Part shown: one piece after another, positions 45,918-56,187 of the stretch
How positions within the stretch are numbered: position 1 is the stretch's first letter
How the letters are laid out: the number at the start of each line of letters is the position of its first letter
Source of the DNA: Achromobacter deleyi
Lineage (GTDB): Bacteria; Pseudomonadota; Gammaproteobacteria; Burkholderiales; Burkholderiaceae_B
Direction: 5' to 3'
Length of the DNA: 64,000 bases
Assembly: GCF_016127315.1 (NCBI RefSeq)
Contig: NZ_CP065997.1
Location: 6,572,001-6,636,000 of the forward strand
Translations under genes and position numbers: made by a program
The notes under the pieces: generated by a model
Database searches by the model: none
Told to the model about the DNA's origin: nothing
The model's input: the letters and a program-made list of their open reading frames with translations, nothing else

Positions 45918-46562
45918 CTACTGGACCGGAAATTGGATTTCGCGCTCGGCGCCATTATTTCCCGGGAATCCGTCAAATATTGCACGCACCAGATACGGCA
46001 TCATCCGCACGAAGTTGTCCCGCTCGCTGAGTATGAAGGCGCTGGACCGGTAGACCTCGGCCCCGCCGCGCTGGCTGTCGTGGATCTGCAGCGTGAGCGT
46101 GTTGCGCTGGACCACCATGGGCACGTCGACCCAGTCCGGGCCCCAATAGCCGTAGTAGCCGCCCCAAGGCCGCGGACCGTAGAAACCGCCATAGCCATAG
46201 CCGCCATTGAAATACGGATCATACGGACGCCGCACCATGACCTGGGTCTGGCTCGTGCCATAACGGAACGAGACATCGAAGCGGCCCTTGGCGCCCGACT
46301 GGGCTTCCACCAACCCGGTGGCGCCGATGCCGGCGCGCACCATGTCCTGGTAGGACTGGTATTCGAGATTATTGGCTTGCGACGGTTCGGCCTGCACGAA
46401 TTGGTAAGTCTGGCCTTCGACGCCCGTCGGCCACTGCTGGAAGGATGTGACGCGCGCCGACACGGTGGGCGTGGCGCATCCGCTCAGCACCAGCGCCCCC
46501 AAAACAGCCAGGACGGCGGCCCAACGGCCGGTATTGAACGGGGAAGAACGAAACATTTGCAA
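45918..46562 (-). CDS. DUF4136 lipoprotein
   Basis: A 214-residue lipoprotein (lipobox LSGC near residue 29). The mature region has RFDVSFRYGTSQTQVMVRR, a Gly/Tyr-rich loop (PYFNGGYGYGGFYGPRPWGG) and a C-terminal helix, as in DUF4136 proteins. Function unknown; probably at the outer membrane. ATG 46556 is an alternative start. Confidence 0.8.
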   Translation of the reverse strand: MQMFRSSPFNTGRWAAVLAVLGALVLSGCATPTVSARVTSFQQWPTGVEGQTYQFVQAEPSQANNLEYQSYQDMVRAGIGATGLVEAQSGAKGRFDVSFRYGTSQTQVMVRRPYDPYFNGGYGYGGFYGPRPWGGYYGYWGPDWVDVPMVVQRNTLTLQIHDSQRGGAEVYRSSAFILSERDNFVRMMPYLVRAIFDGFPGNNGAEREIQFPVQ

Positions 46563-46707
46563 CTCCTCATTGCGCGACGGCGCCCATCATACTGAGCTTT
46601 GACCGCGCGGGCCGCGGAAAGTTTACGCCTGGCGGGGGCGCCCGGGTCCTGCGCCCGCCAGGCCTGACACTACAATAGGACTCTCGTTCATACAGGACTG
46701 CAATCCC

Positions 46708-49413
46708 ATGCGCACAGACACGCCCGTTACCGTATACCGCAAGGATTACCAGCCCTACCCCTACGACATCCCGCAGGTCTCCCTGGCCTTCGACCTGGCG
46801 CCCGACAGCACCGAGGTGCGCTGCGTCATGCAGGTCCGGCGCAAGGCCGACGCCAGCGCCGACGCCGCGCTGGTGCTGGACGGCGAAGAGCTGGAACTCG
46901 TCTCGGTAGGGGTGGATGGCCAGGCGCTGCCGGCCGACCGCTTCCACCTGTCCGAACACAGCCTGGCGCTGTATGGCCTGCCCGCCGAAGCCACCGTAGA
47001 GATCGTCAGCCGCTGCAAGCCTTCGGCCAACTCCACGCTGATGGGCCTGTATGTCTCGGGCGGCAATTTCTTCACGCAGTGCGAAGCCGAGGGCTTTCGC
47101 CGCATCACCTGGTTCGCCGACCGCCCCGACGTCATGTCGCGCTACCGCGTCACCCTGCGCGCCGAGCCGGCCTACCCGGTGCTGCTGTCCAACGGCAACC
47201 TGGTCGCCTCGCGCCAGCTGCCCGACGGCCGCAACGAGGTCGAATGGGAAGACCCGTTCCCCAAGCCCTGCTATCTGTTCGCCCTGGTGGGCGGCAACCT
47301 GACCCACCGCGAAACCACGGTCAAGACCGCCAGCGGCCGCGACGTGCTGTTGCAGGTCTATAGCGACCCGGGCGCCGAGACCAAGACCGAATGGGCGCTG
47401 GATTCCCTGGTGCGCGCGCTGCGCTGGGACGAAACCCGTTTCGGCCTGGAACTGGACCTGGACCGCTTCATGGTCGTGGCCGTCCATGATTTCAATATGG
47501 GCGCGATGGAGAACAAGGGCCTGAACATTTTCAATGCGGCCTACGTGCTGGCCGACCCGGATACCGCCACGGACGCCAATTACGAAGGCATTGAATCGGT
47601 CATCGGCCACGAGTATTTCCACAACTGGACCGGCAACCGCGTCACCTGCCGCGACTGGTTCCAGCTGAGCCTGAAGGAAGGCCTGACGGTGTTCCGCGAC
47701 CAGGAATTCAGCGCCGACATGATGGCGCAGGACATGGACGAGACCGCCGCCGCCAGCGCCCGCGCGGTCAAGCGCATCGACGACGTGGTGACATTGCGCG
47801 CCGCGCAGTTCCCCGAGGACGCGGGCCCGATGGCCCACCCGATCCGCCCCGACAGTTACCAGGAAATCGGCAATTTCTATACCGCCACGGTGTACGAGAA
47901 AGGCGCCGAGGTCATCCGCATGCAGCACACGCTGCTGGGCGAAGCGGGTTTTCGCGCCGGCATGGACGAGTATTTCCGCCGCCACGACGGCCAGGCCGTG
48001 ACCTGCGACGACTTCGTCGCCGCCATGGAATCGGTCTATACGCGCCAGCACCCGGGCCGCGACCTGTCCGTGTTCCGCAACTGGTACCGCCAGGCCGGCA
48101 CGCCGCGCGTGACGGTCAAGCTGACGCACGACGCCGCCGCGCGCCGCTGCACCGTGACGCTGTCGCAGGAATGCCAGCCGGTCGGCGTCGAGAAAAAGGC
48201 CCCCGCGGGCTTCGTCAAGGCGCCGTATCACATCCCCTTCGCCATCGGCCTGCTGGATCGCGATGGCCGCGCCCTGCCCCTGCGCCTGGACGGCGCGGGA
48301 CACGACACGGCGCTGCTGGAACTGACCACGCAGACCCAGCAATGGCATTTCGACGGCATCGACGAGATGCCGGTGCCGTCGCTGCTGCGCGATTTTTCCG
48401 CGCCCGTGATCGTCGATTACGACTGGACCGACGAGGAACTGGCGCTGCTGTCGGCCCACGACGGCAACCCCTTCGCGCGCTGGGAAGCCGGCCAGGAACT
48501 GGCCACCCGCCAGATCCTGGCGCTGGCCGAGGCGCGCCAGGCCGGCCGCACGCTGCACGCCGACCCGGCCTTCATCGCCGCCTGGCGCGCGCTGCTGACC
48601 GACCCGGCGCTGGATGCCGCCTACCGCGCCCGCGCCCTGGCGCTGCCGTCGGAAAAGACCCTGGCCGAGCGCATGCAGGCGGTCGACCCGCCGGCGCTGG
48701 CGGTGGCGCGCGACTTCCTGCGCGCCGAACTGGGCCGGCAACTGGCAGCGGAATTCCGCCAGGCCTTCGACGCCAACCAGACGCCCGGTGAATACAGCCC
48801 CGCGCCGGTCCCGGCCGGCAAGCGCGCCCTGAAGAACCTGGCGCTCAGCCATCTGATGGCCGCCGGCGAGCACGAAGCGCAGCGCCTGGCCGAGCAGCAA
48901 TACGAGCACGCCGGCAACATGACCGACAGCATGGCGGCGCTGTCGGCCCTGATCAACTATGGCCAGGGTGAGTTCCCGCAGCAGGCGCTGGCCGCGTTCT
49001 ACGACAAGTGGCGCGACAATGCGCTGGTGGTCGACAAGTGGTTCGCGCTGCAGGCCGCGGCGCGCTACACCACGGTGCAGACCGCGCGCGACCTGATGAC
49101 GCACCCGGCATTCACGCTGCGCAACCCGAACCGGGCGCGCGCGCTGATTTTCCAGTTCTGCCTGAACAATGCCCGCGGCATGCACCACCCGGACGGCTCG
49201 GGCTACACCTTCTGGGCCGACCAGGTGCTGGCGCTGGACGCCCTCAACCCCGAGATCGCCGCGCGCCTGGCGCGCGCGCTGGACAACTGGTCGCGTTACG
49301 TGCCCGCCCTGCGCGGCCCGATGCAGGAAGCCCTGCAACGGGTGCGCGGCCACGAAGGGCTGTCGCGCAACGTGCAGGAAATCGTATCCAAGGCTTTAGA
49401 ATTCGCAGCATAG
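46708..49413 (+). CDS. pepN: Aminopeptidase N (M1 family)
   Basis: A 901-residue enzyme. GAMEN is near residue 265 and the zinc motif [13 protein letters not shown] begins at 301; domain order and length match PepN. It removes N-terminal residues from peptides in the cytoplasm. The stop codon overlaps the ribosome site of fbp, so the two genes are probably cotranscribed. Confidence 0.97.
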   Translation: MRTDTPVTVYRKDYQPYPYDIPQVSLAFDLAPDSTEVRCVMQVRRKADASADAALVLDGEELELVSVGVDGQALPADRFHLSEHSLALYGLPAEATVEIVSRCKPSANSTLMGLYVSGGNFFTQCEAEGFRRITWFADRPDVMSRYRVTLRAEPAYPVLLSNGNLVASRQLPDGRNEVEWEDPFPKPCYLFALVGGNLTHRETTVKTASGRDVLLQVYSDPGAETKTEWALDSLVRALRWDETRFGLELDLDRFMVVAVHDFNMGAMENKGLNIFNAAYVLADPDTATDANYEGIESVIGHEYFHNWTGNRVTCRDWFQLSLKEGLTVFRDQEFSADMMAQDMDETAAASARAVKRIDDVVTLRAAQFPEDAGPMAHPIRPDSYQEIGNFYTATVYEKGAEVIRMQHTLLGEAGFRAGMDEYFRRHDGQAVTCDDFVAAMESVYTRQHPGRDLSVFRNWYRQAGTPRVTVKLTHDAAARRCTVTLSQECQPVGVEKKAPAGFVKAPYHIPFAIGLLDRDGRALPLRLDGAGHDTALLELTTQTQQWHFDGIDEMPVPSLLRDFSAPVIVDYDWTDEELALLSAHDGNPFARWEAGQELATRQILALAEARQAGRTLHADPAFIAAWRALLTDPALDAAYRARALALPSEKTLAERMQAVDPPALAVARDFLRAELGRQLAAEFRQAFDANQTPGEYSPAPVPAGKRALKNLALSHLMAAGEHEAQRLAEQQYEHAGNMTDSMAALSALINYGQGEFPQQALAAFYDKWRDNALVVDKWFALQAAARYTTVQTARDLMTHPAFTLRNPNRARALIFQFCLNNARGMHHPDGSGYTFWADQVLALDALNPEIAARLARALDNWSRYVPALRGPMQEALQRVRGHEGLSRNVQEIVSKALEFAA

Positions 49414-49423
49414 GGAGAACCTT

Positions 49424-50443
49424 TTGAAACGTAAAACACTTACCCAATACCTGGTGGAGCAGCAGCGCTCCGCGCAGGCCCTGGCCCCCGAAGTGCGGCT
49501 GCTCATCGAAGTCGTGGCGCGCGCCTGCAAGGCGATCAGCCACGCGGTCAGCAAGGGCGCGCTCGGCGGCGTCCTGGGCAGCCTCGAAAGCGAGAACGTG
49601 CAGGGCGAAGTGCAGAAGAAGCTGGACGTGCTGTCCAACGAGATCCTGCTCGAAGCCAATGAATGGGGCGGCCACCTGGCGGCCATGGCCTCGGAAGAGA
49701 TGGAGACCATCCACCTGATTCCGAACCGCTACCCCAAGGGCGAATACCTGCTGCTGTTCGATCCCCTGGACGGCTCGTCGAACATCGACGTGAACGTGTC
49801 GATCGGCACCATTTTCTCGGTGCTGCACGCCCCCCACGACGTGTCGGGCGCGCCGGTCTGTGAAGCCGACTTCCTGCAGCCGGGCAACAAGCAGGTAGTG
49901 GCCGGCTATGCCGTCTACGGCCCGCAGACCATGCTGGTGCTGACCATCGGCAACGGCGTGGTGGGCTTCACGCTGGACCGCGAAATGGGTTCGTGGGTGC
50001 TGACCCACGAGAACATCCGCGTGCCCGAGGACACCAAGGAATTCGCCATCAACATGTCGAACATGCGCCACTGGGCTCCCCCGGTCAAGCGCTACATCGA
50101 CGATTGCCTGGCCGGCGCCACCGGCCCCCTGGGCAAGGACTACAACATGCGCTGGATCGCCTCGATGGTGGCCGACGTGCATCGCATCCTGACCCGCGGC
50201 GGCATCTTCATGTACCCCTGGGACGCGCGCGAACCGGGCAAGGCCGGCAAGCTGCGCCTGATGTATGAAGCCAACCCGATGAGCTTCCTCATCGAGCAGG
50301 CCGGCGGCGCCTCGATCAACGGCACCCAGCGCATCATGGACATCCAGCCCGACAAGCTGCACCAGCGCGTCAGCGTGATCCTGGGCTCGAAGAACGAAGT
50401 CGAGCGCGTGGGCCGCTACCACGCCGAGGACGCGGGCAAGTAA
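49424..50443 (+). CDS. fbp: Fructose-1,6-bisphosphatase class 1
   Basis: A 339-residue enzyme starting at TTG 49424, with AGGGAG ten bases upstream inside the pepN stop region. The metal site is [23 protein letters not shown], and the C-terminal FIEQAGG-like [19 protein letters not shown] is typical. It hydrolyses fructose 1,6-bisphosphate in gluconeogenesis. Confidence 0.96.
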   Translation: MKRKTLTQYLVEQQRSAQALAPEVRLLIEVVARACKAISHAVSKGALGGVLGSLESENVQGEVQKKLDVLSNEILLEANEWGGHLAAMASEEMETIHLIPNRYPKGEYLLLFDPLDGSSNIDVNVSIGTIFSVLHAPHDVSGAPVCEADFLQPGNKQVVAGYAVYGPQTMLVLTIGNGVVGFTLDREMGSWVLTHENIRVPEDTKEFAINMSNMRHWAPPVKRYIDDCLAGATGPLGKDYNMRWIASMVADVHRILTRGGIFMYPWDAREPGKAGKLRLMYEANPMSFLIEQAGGASINGTQRIMDIQPDKLHQRVSVILGSKNEVERVGRYHAEDAGK

Positions 50444-50461
50444 GCCGGGTCCGCGCCCAAC

Positions 50462-50493
50462 AAAAAGCCCCGGCCTGGACCGGGGCTTTTTTT
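50462..50493. terminator. Terminator after fbp
   Basis: Arms AAAAAGCCCCGG and CCGGGGCTTTTT with T extension, between fbp and the convergent small lipoprotein gene. Confidence 0.9.
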
Positions 50494-50513
50494 CGTCGGG
50501 ATGCGGCGAAGGG

Positions 50514-50735
50514 CTACTTGACCTCTTCGATGGATTTCACATCGTCCTTGTTGATCTGGACCTTCTTGCCGTCCTTGTCGTACTCGTACATGCCGGACTT
50601 CTTGTCATAGGTCGGCGTGTCGGGCGTCACGGTCGAGGTCCCGTCCCGTTGCTGAATAACCGAGGGCGACGAGCATCCGGCCAGCACCCCTACTCCGGTC
50701 ACCACCAGGGCCAACGTCATGGTCTTCAGGTTCAT
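50514..50735 (-). CDS. YgdI/YgdR-like small lipoprotein
   Basis: A 73-residue lipoprotein (lipobox LAGC near residue 21). The mature part SSPSVIQQRDGTSTVTPDTPTYDKKSGMYEYDKDGKKVQINKDDV matches the YgdI/YgdR SH3-like family. Function unknown. Confidence 0.85.
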   Translation of the reverse strand: MNLKTMTLALVVTGVGVLAGCSSPSVIQQRDGTSTVTPDTPTYDKKSGMYEYDKDGKKVQINKDDVKSIEEVK

Positions 50736-50826
50736 GGGCGTGTTCTCCGAGTGTGAATGGTGGAATCACTGTATCGGATGCGCGTCCGGAAAAAGTGACC
50801 GCATGTGGCCAAAATGCGTGAGAACG

Positions 50827-50861
50827 TAAAAAACCCCTCGCGGCTCACACCGCGAGGGGTT
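50827..50861 (-). terminator. Terminator of hom-thrC
   Basis: Arms AACCCCTCGCGG and CCGCGAGGGGTT with loop CTCACA; the minus strand ends in six T residues, 28 bases past the thrC stop. Confidence 0.88.
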
Positions 50862-50888
50862 GCAACCCCATACAACCGCAAGCTGCCT

Positions 50889-52298
50889 TTACACCTTGGC
50901 GTGGGCCTCGATGTAGCGGCGCACGGCGGCGGCATCGCAGTCCATGACTTCGACGCGCTGCGGCAAGGATTCCAGGTTGGCCAGGTTGCCCGGCGGCGTG
51001 GCCGGACGGCCCAGCGCGGCCTCGATGGTTTCCGAGAACTTGGCCGGCAAGGCGGTTTCCAGCACCAGCATCGGCACGCCGGGCTCGACGTGCTCGCGCG
51101 CGACCTTGACGCCGTCGGCGGTGTGCGGATCGACCAGCACGCCGGTCTCGTCGTAGAGCGAGCGGATCGTGGCCAGGCGGTCTTCGTGCGTGCTGGCGCC
51201 CGAGACGAAGCCGTACTGCGCCTCGAATTGCGGCTTGAGCGCCGACAGGTCGAAGAAACCGTCGCGCGCCATGTCCGCCCACAGCGCCTTGACGCGGTCG
51301 GCGTCGCGGCCCACCAGGTCGAAGATGAAGCGCTCGAAGTTCGAGGCGCGCGAGATGTCCATCGACGGGCTGGAGGTGGCGTAGGTCTGCTCGGCCGGAC
51401 GCGGACGGTAGACGCCGGTGCGGAAGAATTCTTCCAGCACGTTGTTCTCGTTGGTGGCGAGCACCAGGTGGCGCACCGGCAGGCCCATGCCGCGGGCGAT
51501 GTGGCCCGACAGGATGTTGCCGAAGTTGCCCGAGGGCACCGTGAACGAGACCTGTTGGCCTGGCTTGTCGGTGGCGCGCAGCCAGCCGTGGAAGTAGTAC
51601 ACCACCTGGGCGGCGATGCGCGCCCAGTTGATCGAGTTGACCGCGCCCAGGCGGTACTTGGCCTTGAAGGCCAGGTCGCCAGCCAGCGCCTTGACGATGT
51701 CCTGCGCTTCGTCGAACACGCCGCGCACGGCGATGTTGTGGATGTTCTCGTCCTGCAGCGAGTACATCTGGGCGCGCTGGAATGCGCTCATGCGGCCGTG
51801 CGGCGACAGCATGAACACGGCCACGCCGCGCTTGCCGCGCAGCGCGTACTCGGCCGCCGAGCCGGTGTCGCCCGAGGTCGCGCCGACGATGTTGAGCGTG
51901 GTGCCGCGTTGGGTCAGCACGTATTCGAACACCTGGCCCAGGAACTGCATGGCCATGTCCTTGAAGGCCAGCGTCGGGCCTTCGGACAGTCCCAGCAGCG
52001 ACAGGCCGTCGTTCAGCGGACGCAGCGGGACGATGTCTTCGCTGTTGAAGATCTGCGGGGTGTAGGCGGCGCGGGTCAGGCGGCGCAGGTCCTCGGCCGG
52101 GATGTCGGTGGCAAAGCGCGACAGCACTTCGAACGCCAGGTCGGCGTACGGCAGGCCGCGCCACGATTCCAGCGTCTCCGCCGAAATCTGCGGCAGTTGT
52201 TCCGGCACGGCCAGCCCGCCATCCGGCGCCAGCCCTTCGAGCAGGATATCGGCGAACGGCTGGGGCGCCATGCCCCCGCGGGTTGAGATGTATTTCAT
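50889..52298 (-). CDS. thrC: Threonine synthase
   Basis: A 469-residue PLP enzyme starting MKYISTRGG. The PLP lysine lies in GPTLAFKDMAMQFLG; NIVGATSGDTGSAAEYALRGK and VPSGNFGNILSGHIA bind the phosphate. It converts O-phosphohomoserine to threonine. Its ATG overlaps the hom stop (ATGA), indicating coupled translation. Confidence 0.96.
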   Translation of the reverse strand: MKYISTRGGMAPQPFADILLEGLAPDGGLAVPEQLPQISAETLESWRGLPYADLAFEVLSRFATDIPAEDLRRLTRAAYTPQIFNSEDIVPLRPLNDGLSLLGLSEGPTLAFKDMAMQFLGQVFEYVLTQRGTTLNIVGATSGDTGSAAEYALRGKRGVAVFMLSPHGRMSAFQRAQMYSLQDENIHNIAVRGVFDEAQDIVKALAGDLAFKAKYRLGAVNSINWARIAAQVVYYFHGWLRATDKPGQQVSFTVPSGNFGNILSGHIARGMGLPVRHLVLATNENNVLEEFFRTGVYRPRPAEQTYATSSPSMDISRASNFERFIFDLVGRDADRVKALWADMARDGFFDLSALKPQFEAQYGFVSGASTHEDRLATIRSLYDETGVLVDPHTADGVKVAREHVEPGVPMLVLETALPAKFSETIEAALGRPATPPGNLANLESLPQRVEVMDCDAAAVRRYIEAHAKV

Positions 52299-53638
52299 AT
52301 CAGGTGCTCCACGCGCAGGCGCGTGACCTTGGACCGGACAAAGGGCAAGGCCTCGATGCGCTCGATGGCCTGGTTGACGTTGCCTTCCACCGCCTCGTGC
52401 GTCAGGAAGATGATGTCCGCGCCGCCGATGTGCGAGGGCTGCTGGATCATCGAGCCGATCGAGATCGAGCGGTCGGCCAAGAGGCGCGCGATGTCGGCCA
52501 GCACGCCCGGCTGGTCGTCCACGCGCAGGCGCAGGTAGTACGACGTGCTGACCTGCTCGATCGGCAGGATCGGCGTGTCGGACATGGCGTCCGGCTGGAA
52601 CGCCAGGTGCGGCACGCGGTTGCCCGGATCGGCGGTGTGCAGGCGGGTCACGTCGACCAGGTCGGCCACCACCGCCGAGGCGGTCGGCTCTTCGCCGGCG
52701 CCCTGGCCGTAGTACAGCGTCGGGCCGACGGCGTCGCCCTTGACCAGCACCGCGTTCATCGCGCCTTCGACATTGGCCAGCAGGCGCTCGGCCGGCACCA
52801 GCGCCGGATGCACGCGCAGCTCGATGCCATCGGCGCGGCGCTTGGTGATGCCCAGCAGCTTGATGCGGTAGCCCAGGCGCTCGGCGTGCTCGATGTCCTC
52901 GGCGGCCAGTTGCGAGATGCCCTCGATGTAGGCGCGGTCGAACTGCACCGGCACGCCGAAGGCCAGCGAGGCCAGCAGCGTCAGCTTGTGCGCGGCGTCG
53001 ACGCCTTCCACGTCAAATGTGGGATCGGCTTCGGCGTAGCCCAGGCGCTGGGCTTCGGCCAGCACATCGGCGAACGGCAGGCCGCGCGAGCGCATTTCGG
53101 ACAGGATGAAATTGGTGGTGCCGTTGATGATGCCGGCGACCCACTGGATGCGATTGGCGGTCAGGCCTTCGCGGATGGCCTTGATGATGGGGATGCCGCC
53201 GGCGACGGCGGCCTCGAAGGCCACCATCACGCCGCGCTCGGAAGCCGCGGCGAAAATCTCGTTGCCGTGCTTGGCCAGCAGCGCCTTGTTGGCGGTGACC
53301 ACGTGCTTGCCGTTGGCGATGGCTTCGAGCACCAGCTCGCGCGCCAGCGTATCGCCGCCGATCAGCTCGACCACGATGTCGATCTCGGGATCGCGCACCA
53401 GCGCGTGCACGTCGGTGTCCACGGGCAGCGTGTCGCCAACGCGGGCGCGCGCCTTGGGCACGTCGCGCACGGCGGCGCGGGTCACTTCAATGCGACGACC
53501 GGCGCGGCGCGCGATCTCTTCCGCATTGCGCGACAGCACCGTCCAGGTGCCGCCACCGACCACGCCCAGGCCCAGCAGGCCCACTTTCATGGGATTCATC
53601 GCGGCGCCCTCGGCGGACGGGCGTTGAGGGGAATTCAT
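52295..53638 (-). CDS. hom: Homoserine dehydrogenase
   Basis: A 447-residue enzyme. ATG 53638 (MNSPQRPS) is chosen for its GGAGA ribosome site; starts at 53599 or 53590 are nearer the family core. The NAD(P) motif is VGLLGLGVVGGGT; the catalytic region has ADPTFDVEGVDAAHKLTLLA; a C-terminal ACT domain (YLRLRVDDQPGVLADIARLL) suggests threonine feedback control. It makes homoserine from aspartate semialdehyde. Confidence 0.95.
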   Translation of the reverse strand: MNSPQRPSAEGAAMNPMKVGLLGLGVVGGGTWTVLSRNAEEIARRAGRRIEVTRAAVRDVPKARARVGDTLPVDTDVHALVRDPEIDIVVELIGGDTLARELVLEAIANGKHVVTANKALLAKHGNEIFAAASERGVMVAFEAAVAGGIPIIKAIREGLTANRIQWVAGIINGTTNFILSEMRSRGLPFADVLAEAQRLGYAEADPTFDVEGVDAAHKLTLLASLAFGVPVQFDRAYIEGISQLAAEDIEHAERLGYRIKLLGITKRRADGIELRVHPALVPAERLLANVEGAMNAVLVKGDAVGPTLYYGQGAGEEPTASAVVADLVDVTRLHTADPGNRVPHLAFQPDAMSDTPILPIEQVSTSYYLRLRVDDQPGVLADIARLLADRSISIGSMIQQPSHIGGADIIFLTHEAVEGNVNQAIERIEALPFVRSKVTRLRVEHLI

Positions 53639-53680
53639 TTCAGTTCTCCAAACACTCACGCAATAACGGCTACATACAGT

Positions 53681-53782
53681 CCACGGGTGCCCTCCCCGAG
53701 CGGGATGCCGCGGATCCGGCTCCGCCGGTCCGCAGGCATGCCCCCTCGAGGGGGAAGCGCCGCAGGCGCTTCGGGGGTGGAC
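53681..53782. repeat. GC-rich intergenic hairpin repeat
   Basis: Nested inverted repeats including GCCCCCTCGAGGGGG and AAGCGCC-GCA-GGCGCTT, between hom and the aminotransferase. It is of the same kind as 16306-16379. It may act as a processing or terminator element. Confidence 0.6.
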
Positions 53783-54967
53783 CTACAGCAAGCCGTCCTT
53801 GCGGAACATATCCTTGATGCCGCGCACCGCCTGGCGGGTGCGCTGCTCGTTTTCGATAAGAGCGAAGCGCACGTATTCGTCGCCATACTCGCCGAAGCCG
53901 ATCCCGGGGGACACGGCCACTTTCGCATCCGACAGGACGCGCTTGGCAAACTCCAAAGAGCCCATTGCCCGGTAGGGTTCGGGGATCTGCGCCCAGATGT
54001 ACATGGACGCCTTGGGAATTTCCACATTCCAACCTGCTTCGTGCAGACCGCGCGCGAGCACGTCGCGGCGGCTTTGGTACTGCGCCACGATCTCGTTCAC
54101 GCAGTCCTGCGGGCCGTCCAGGGCGGCGATCGAGGCCACCTGGATCGGCGTGAACGTGCCGTAGTCGTGATAGCTCTTGATGCGCGCCAGCGCGCCGACC
54201 AGCTCGCGGTTGCCGACCATGTAGCCGATGCGCCAGCCCGCCATGTTGTAGCTCTTGCTCATGGTGAAGAACTCGACCGCGACATCGCGCGCGCCGGGCA
54301 CCTGCATGATCGAGGGGGCGACATAGCCGTCGAAGGTGATGTCGGCGTAGGCCAGGTCGTGCACCACCAGGATGTCGTGTTCCTTGGCCAGGGCCACCAC
54401 GCGCTCGAAGAACGACAGGTCGACGCACTGGGCGGTCGGGTTGCTCGGGAAGCCCAGCACCATCATCTTGGGCTTCGGGATCGATTCGCGCACGGCGCGC
54501 TCGAGTTCCTCGAAGAAGTCCACGCCCGGCGTCATGCGCACGGAGCGGATGTTGGCGCCGGCGATGACCGCGCCGTAGATGTGAATCGGGTAGCTGGGGT
54601 TGGGCACCAGCACGGTGTCGCCGCGGTCCAGGGTGGCCAGCATCAGGTGCGCCAGGCCTTCCTTGGAACCGATGGTGACGATGGCTTCGGAATCGGGGTC
54701 GAGCTCGACCGCGTAGCGGCGCTGGTACCAGTCACAGATGGCCTTGCGCAGGCGCGGGATGCCCTTGGACACCGAGTAGCCGTGGGTGGTCGGGCGGATG
54801 GTGGCCTCGACCATCTTGTCGACGATGTGCTTGGGGGTGGCGCCGTCCGGATTGCCCATCGACATGTCGATGATGTCCTCGCCGCGCCGACGGGCCGCCA
54901 TCTTGAGCTCGCCGGTAATGTTGAAAACGTACGGGGGCAAACGCTCAATGCGAGAGAACTTCCTCAT
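53783..54967 (-). CDS. alaC: Class I aminotransferase, AlaC-like
   Basis: A 394-residue PLP enzyme from ATG 54967 ([22 protein letters not shown]), with AAGGA upstream. The PLP lysine is in [25 protein letters not shown] and NPTAQCVD are typical. It resembles glutamate-pyruvate aminotransferase AlaC, commonly next to hom-thrC in betaproteobacteria. It would make alanine from pyruvate and glutamate; other substrates are possible. Confidence 0.86.
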   Translation of the reverse strand: MRKFSRIERLPPYVFNITGELKMAARRRGEDIIDMSMGNPDGATPKHIVDKMVEATIRPTTHGYSVSKGIPRLRKAICDWYQRRYAVELDPDSEAIVTIGSKEGLAHLMLATLDRGDTVLVPNPSYPIHIYGAVIAGANIRSVRMTPGVDFFEELERAVRESIPKPKMMVLGFPSNPTAQCVDLSFFERVVALAKEHDILVVHDLAYADITFDGYVAPSIMQVPGARDVAVEFFTMSKSYNMAGWRIGYMVGNRELVGALARIKSYHDYGTFTPIQVASIAALDGPQDCVNEIVAQYQSRRDVLARGLHEAGWNVEIPKASMYIWAQIPEPYRAMGSLEFAKRVLSDAKVAVSPGIGFGEYGDEYVRFALIENEQRTRQAVRGIKDMFRKDGLL

Positions 54968-55202
54968 GATGGGAATCCTTAGGGGGCGAAGGGGCAAAAA
55001 TCCAGGGCGCGAGGGCGCGAAGGGGAAACGGGCTCAAAAGCCGCGCCAGCACACGTTTGCGGCGCAGCAAAACCCTGTAATCTAGCGCAAGCACGCCTGG
55101 GCGGCAAATTGGGCGGAAAAGCCGCCAATTTCGCAGTGGAAACCATGCAACATACGGCCATCCTGATGCGCTATTATCGGAGCCATAAAGCCGGAGTATT
55201 TA

Positions 55203-55664
55203 TTGAAGCTGCATACCGATCCTGCGACGGCCGCTCTGAATACCGTCACCGCCTACGGTGACGGTTATATCGAGGTCAACCAGGTACGTTTTTCCTCCTC
55301 GGTCGCTTTTGGCCCCGAAGGCGAAGTTACCCATTGGCCCGTTGAGTCGCCGGCCGACATCACCCCCACCCTCTTGCGTCAGGCGGCCGGATTGTCCGAA
55401 CCCGTCCGCGACCCGTTGGCGTTCCTGGACGAACCCGAAGCCACCCCCAACCGCCCGGCCAATGCGCCGGAAGTGCTGCTGGTGGGCACGGGCGGCCGGC
55501 AACAGTTCCTGCACCCCGAAGTGCTGCGTCCCCTGCTGGCGGCGGGCATCGGCGTGGAAATCATGGACACCCACGCCGCCTCGCGCACCTACAACATCCT
55601 GATGGCGGAGGGCCGGCGCGTCGTCGTCGCCCTCATCCCCCCCAACGGAGACCCCCAGACATGA
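55203..55664 (+). CDS. Mth938-like domain protein
   Basis: A 153-residue protein starting at TTG 55203, with GGAG upstream. The domain is recognised by VTAYGDGYIEVNQVRFSSSVAFGP, PEVLLVGTGGRQQFLHP and GIGVEIMDTHAASRTYNILMAEGR. Eukaryotic relatives (NDUFAF3) help assemble complex I; the bacterial role is unknown. It overlaps bcp by 4 bases. Confidence 0.83.
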   Translation: MKLHTDPATAALNTVTAYGDGYIEVNQVRFSSSVAFGPEGEVTHWPVESPADITPTLLRQAAGLSEPVRDPLAFLDEPEATPNRPANAPEVLLVGTGGRQQFLHPEVLRPLLAAGIGVEIMDTHAASRTYNILMAEGRRVVVALIPPNGDPQT

Positions 55665-56128
55665 TGATGCCCATCATCGGCAAGCCCGCCCCGCTGTTCA
55701 CCGCTGAAAGCACCATTGGGCCGATCAGCCTGGAGCAATGCCAGGGCCGCGCCGTGATTCTGTACTTTTACCCCAAGGACAACACGCCTGGCTGCACCAC
55801 CGAGAGCCAGGATTTCCGCGACCTGCACGCCGACTTCCTGTCGGCCAGCGCCGTGGTGGTCGGGATCTCGCGCGACTCGCTGAAGTCGCACGAGAACTTC
55901 AAGGCCAAGTACGAGCTTCCTTTCCCTCTCATCTCCGACGCCGACGAAACCGTGTGCAATCTGTACGGCGTCATCAAGCAGAAGAACATGTACGGCAAGC
56001 AGGTGCGCGGCATCGAGCGCAGCACCTTTCTGATCGACGCTTATGGCGTGCTGGTGCAGGAGTGGCGCGGGGTGAAGGTCCCGAACCACGCCAAGGAAGT
56101 CCTGCAGGCCGCCAAGAGCATCGGTTAA
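55661..56128 (+). CDS. bcp: Thioredoxin-dependent thiol peroxidase (Bcp/PrxQ)
   Basis: A 155-residue peroxiredoxin. YFYPKDNTPGCTTESQDFRD holds the peroxidatic Cys; the resolving Cys usually five residues later is replaced (CTTESQD), so it is an atypical or 1-Cys variant, with a further Cys at DETVCNLYG. It reduces organic peroxides in the cytoplasm. Confidence 0.93.
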   Translation: MMMPIIGKPAPLFTAESTIGPISLEQCQGRAVILYFYPKDNTPGCTTESQDFRDLHADFLSASAVVVGISRDSLKSHENFKAKYELPFPLISDADETVCNLYGVIKQKNMYGKQVRGIERSTFLIDAYGVLVQEWRGVKVPNHAKEVLQAAKSIG

Positions 56129-56187
56129 GCCGTGCACAGGAATACCCGTCAGGTGCCATAGCCGGCCCATACTGGAGAGTGACGCAT

